A DNA stretch of 64,000 nt from Pisaster brevispinus (lineage: Eukaryota; Echinodermata; Asteroidea; Forcipulatida; Asteriidae). The notes beneath the pieces were generated by a model, which had not been told where the DNA came from, ran no database searches, and was given only the letters and a program-made list of their open reading frames with translations. A program made the position numbers and the translations under genes. Location: the NCBI GenBank assembly GCA_023634235.1, contig JAMKCF010000011.1, positions 18,028,027-18,092,026 on the forward strand, read 5' to 3'. Of the stretch, positions 62,441 to 64,000 are shown piece by piece; position 1 is the stretch's first letter, and every line of letters begins with the position of its first letter.

Positions 62441-62785
62441 TTGGTGGTGGATTTAAGATGTCACAGGTAACTCCTACATCTTGAGAGTGTCTGCACTCAC
62501 GATTGAACCATCCTGAGTGATCACATTGATCAACGCTTGATTCATCTCCGTTACATGAGACATCCTTCAGGAAAATTGGTCCTGATCCCGCACCAAATTA
62601 ATAAGAGTCCTCAACCGAAGATGAAGAAAAGAAGCTAAGCTCAGATGCAGAATGGAAGCCAAGCTGACGGCAGATGACGTTGGCTTCATTGATGCCCCAG
62701 TCATAATCACAGACCGTTCGCCAAACGCACCTGTAGTAAACTTCCAATCTACCTTCATATGGCGTATCTCCATCGGCAAGACGAA
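62441..62785 (-). pseudogene. SRCR domain exon with an in-frame stop
   Basis: Acceptor TTTAAG, donor CAA|GTGAGT, phase 1 at both ends. It reads [39 protein letters not shown], then [11 protein letters not shown], a TAA stop, then FGAGSGPIFLKDVSCNGDES, DQCDHSGWFN and CRHSQDVGVTCD. All the expected cysteines are present, so the stop (near 62600) is a single lesion in an otherwise good domain. It is very similar to the exon at 59981-60309, which suggests tandem exon duplication. Confidence 0.78.
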
Positions 62786-64000
62786 CTTAAACTGTAAGTA
62801 TACATTTCAATACGTTATAAGACAATCTACAATGTATTCAAAATTAAATAACTTTGCAAGATGCAACCAAGTTGGTAATTTCATTGGGTTCGCGATTGAT
62901 TTTCCTTTTGATAGCACGATTAGGTTTCTACGGCCAAGAGCATTAGCTTTAACCTGGATATAGCTCATAACAAGCTGATTTTTTTCAGGAGAGGTCCAGG
63001 AATGTCCCTAAAATGACATACTAAAAGTTCCCGAAAATCCACCTGTATCTCTTTTCGAAGTCCAGGGTTGCGTCCAAAAGGACCGGCATGTTCAAATCTT
63101 GTCGTAACTATGCAACCAGACATGTTGTAAATGCAATAAAAGTGGCTAATTATATGTTTTGAGGCACTAGGAATCAAATAGAATTATTATTTTGAGATTT
63201 TATAACTCATTAGTATCTAAAAACCAAGACGGCGTCTAAAATGCCCGCCATTTTCAATTTGTATCCATACTTTAATCTTATCATAGCCTGCCAGCATACA
63301 TGCTGTAGAAACAGAAGTGTCTAAACATAATATGTTTTGAGGCACAAGCAATCCAATAGAATTATTGCTCTGAGATTTTAGAACTCATATAATATAATAT
63401 ATCGAAAACCAAGATGGCGCCATTTTCAATTTGTATCTATATTTAAACAATTTTTTTTTAACGCACATCAACTGTTTCAACATGTGTTTTTTGGCACGGT
63501 GATTTCAACAGAGTCATAATTTTGTGCGCTATTCAGTACCAATCAGTCGATTTCCTCCCCAAAATCAGCAAAACAACTTTTTTGACGACTCCAGCTATTA
63601 CAAGAATTTCCTTAAATTCCATCACTTAATTTACAATCCATCATGGGGTCAATATCTCCTGAAAATTCAGAAAAAGTCCATGAAAACGGGAGCACTGCCT
63701 CAGGCGGCTATGCCTAAACGTGTACAAGAAGTGTTGACGCGTCTTCACTTCCGCCCATAGTTTGAGAAAGTCCAACATTTCAGTTTAGCGCCCCCTGCTG
63801 TCGGTCTATAGGTATTATATGTCTGTGGGTAAGACTGCTTCGGGAAGGCTAGCCCCTGGACTCTTTGTGCTCTCCCAAACTGAAAATTATAAAACAATTG
63901 AACAACTTGATGAGATGAGGGATCAGATGTGGTAAGGGCTGTCAGTGGAGAACTTCTCACTACTGCGGGGTACATGGTGCTTGAAATGTATCAACAGAGG
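62786..64000. other. No gene recognised; tandem ~180-bp duplication
   Basis: TATGTTTTGAGGCAC at about 63152 and 63331 begins two related copies, each containing AATAGAATTATT, GAGATTTTA, AACCAAGA and CCATTTTCAATTTGTATC. A third, weaker copy may start near 63484. The frame at 63745-63975 shows no domain. Confidence 0.5.

Overview
This is AT-rich, gene-poor, repeat-dense animal DNA with introns. GPS/7TM adhesion-receptor exons, SRCR exons, a CR1 element with an esterase-type ORF1, RTE and Penelope-like elements and a tRNA-Leu-derived SINE together suggest an invertebrate deuterostome (echinoderm, hemichordate or lancelet). That assignment is inference; nothing here fixes the species.

Host genes, all on the minus strand. 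(1) 1-483 is the N-terminal part of a rhodopsin-class GPCR, cut by the window edge. (2) 44405-53051 is a multi-exon adhesion GPCR: linker, GAIN region, GPS motif, seven-helix domain and short tail. Eleven exons are placed at GT/AG borders and their phases agree at every junction except one, where a single-base frame conflict in the TM4/TM5 loop suggests a pseudogene or a sequence error. (3) 59981-62785 holds SRCR exons, either the 3' end of a separate SRCR gene or extracellular exons of the receptor; the most upstream one carries an in-frame stop.

The most striking structure is a set of nested transposons. A full-length CR1 LINE (minus strand, about 29152 down to 6357) is split by an 18,122-bp DNA transposon at 7035-25156. 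That element has inverted termini TACGG...CCGTA, a perfect 6-bp target duplication CTAATC, and inverted arrays of a hairpin-forming 53-bp repeat at both ends. It carries an apparently intact two-exon DDE transposase of the IS3-like eukaryotic type. Removing the element and one target copy restores the CR1 reading frame exactly. Inside it lie a large inverted pair of 243-bp satellite arrays (11465-12360 and 17005-18870) around an RTE LINE (12560-15260), and a 5.1-kb element with Harbinger-like features and a MADF exon (18878-23992).

Elsewhere: a 3-kb terminal-inverted-repeat element with subterminal satellites (2061-5054); a hAT-type MITE (5257-5570); a mosaic of repeated blocks with a long inverted repeat (29.8-42 kb); a tRNA-Leu-derived SINE (53215-53598); a Penelope-like element split by an 893-bp element with a 5-bp target duplication (56190-58110); and a 1-kb minisatellite (58140-59165).
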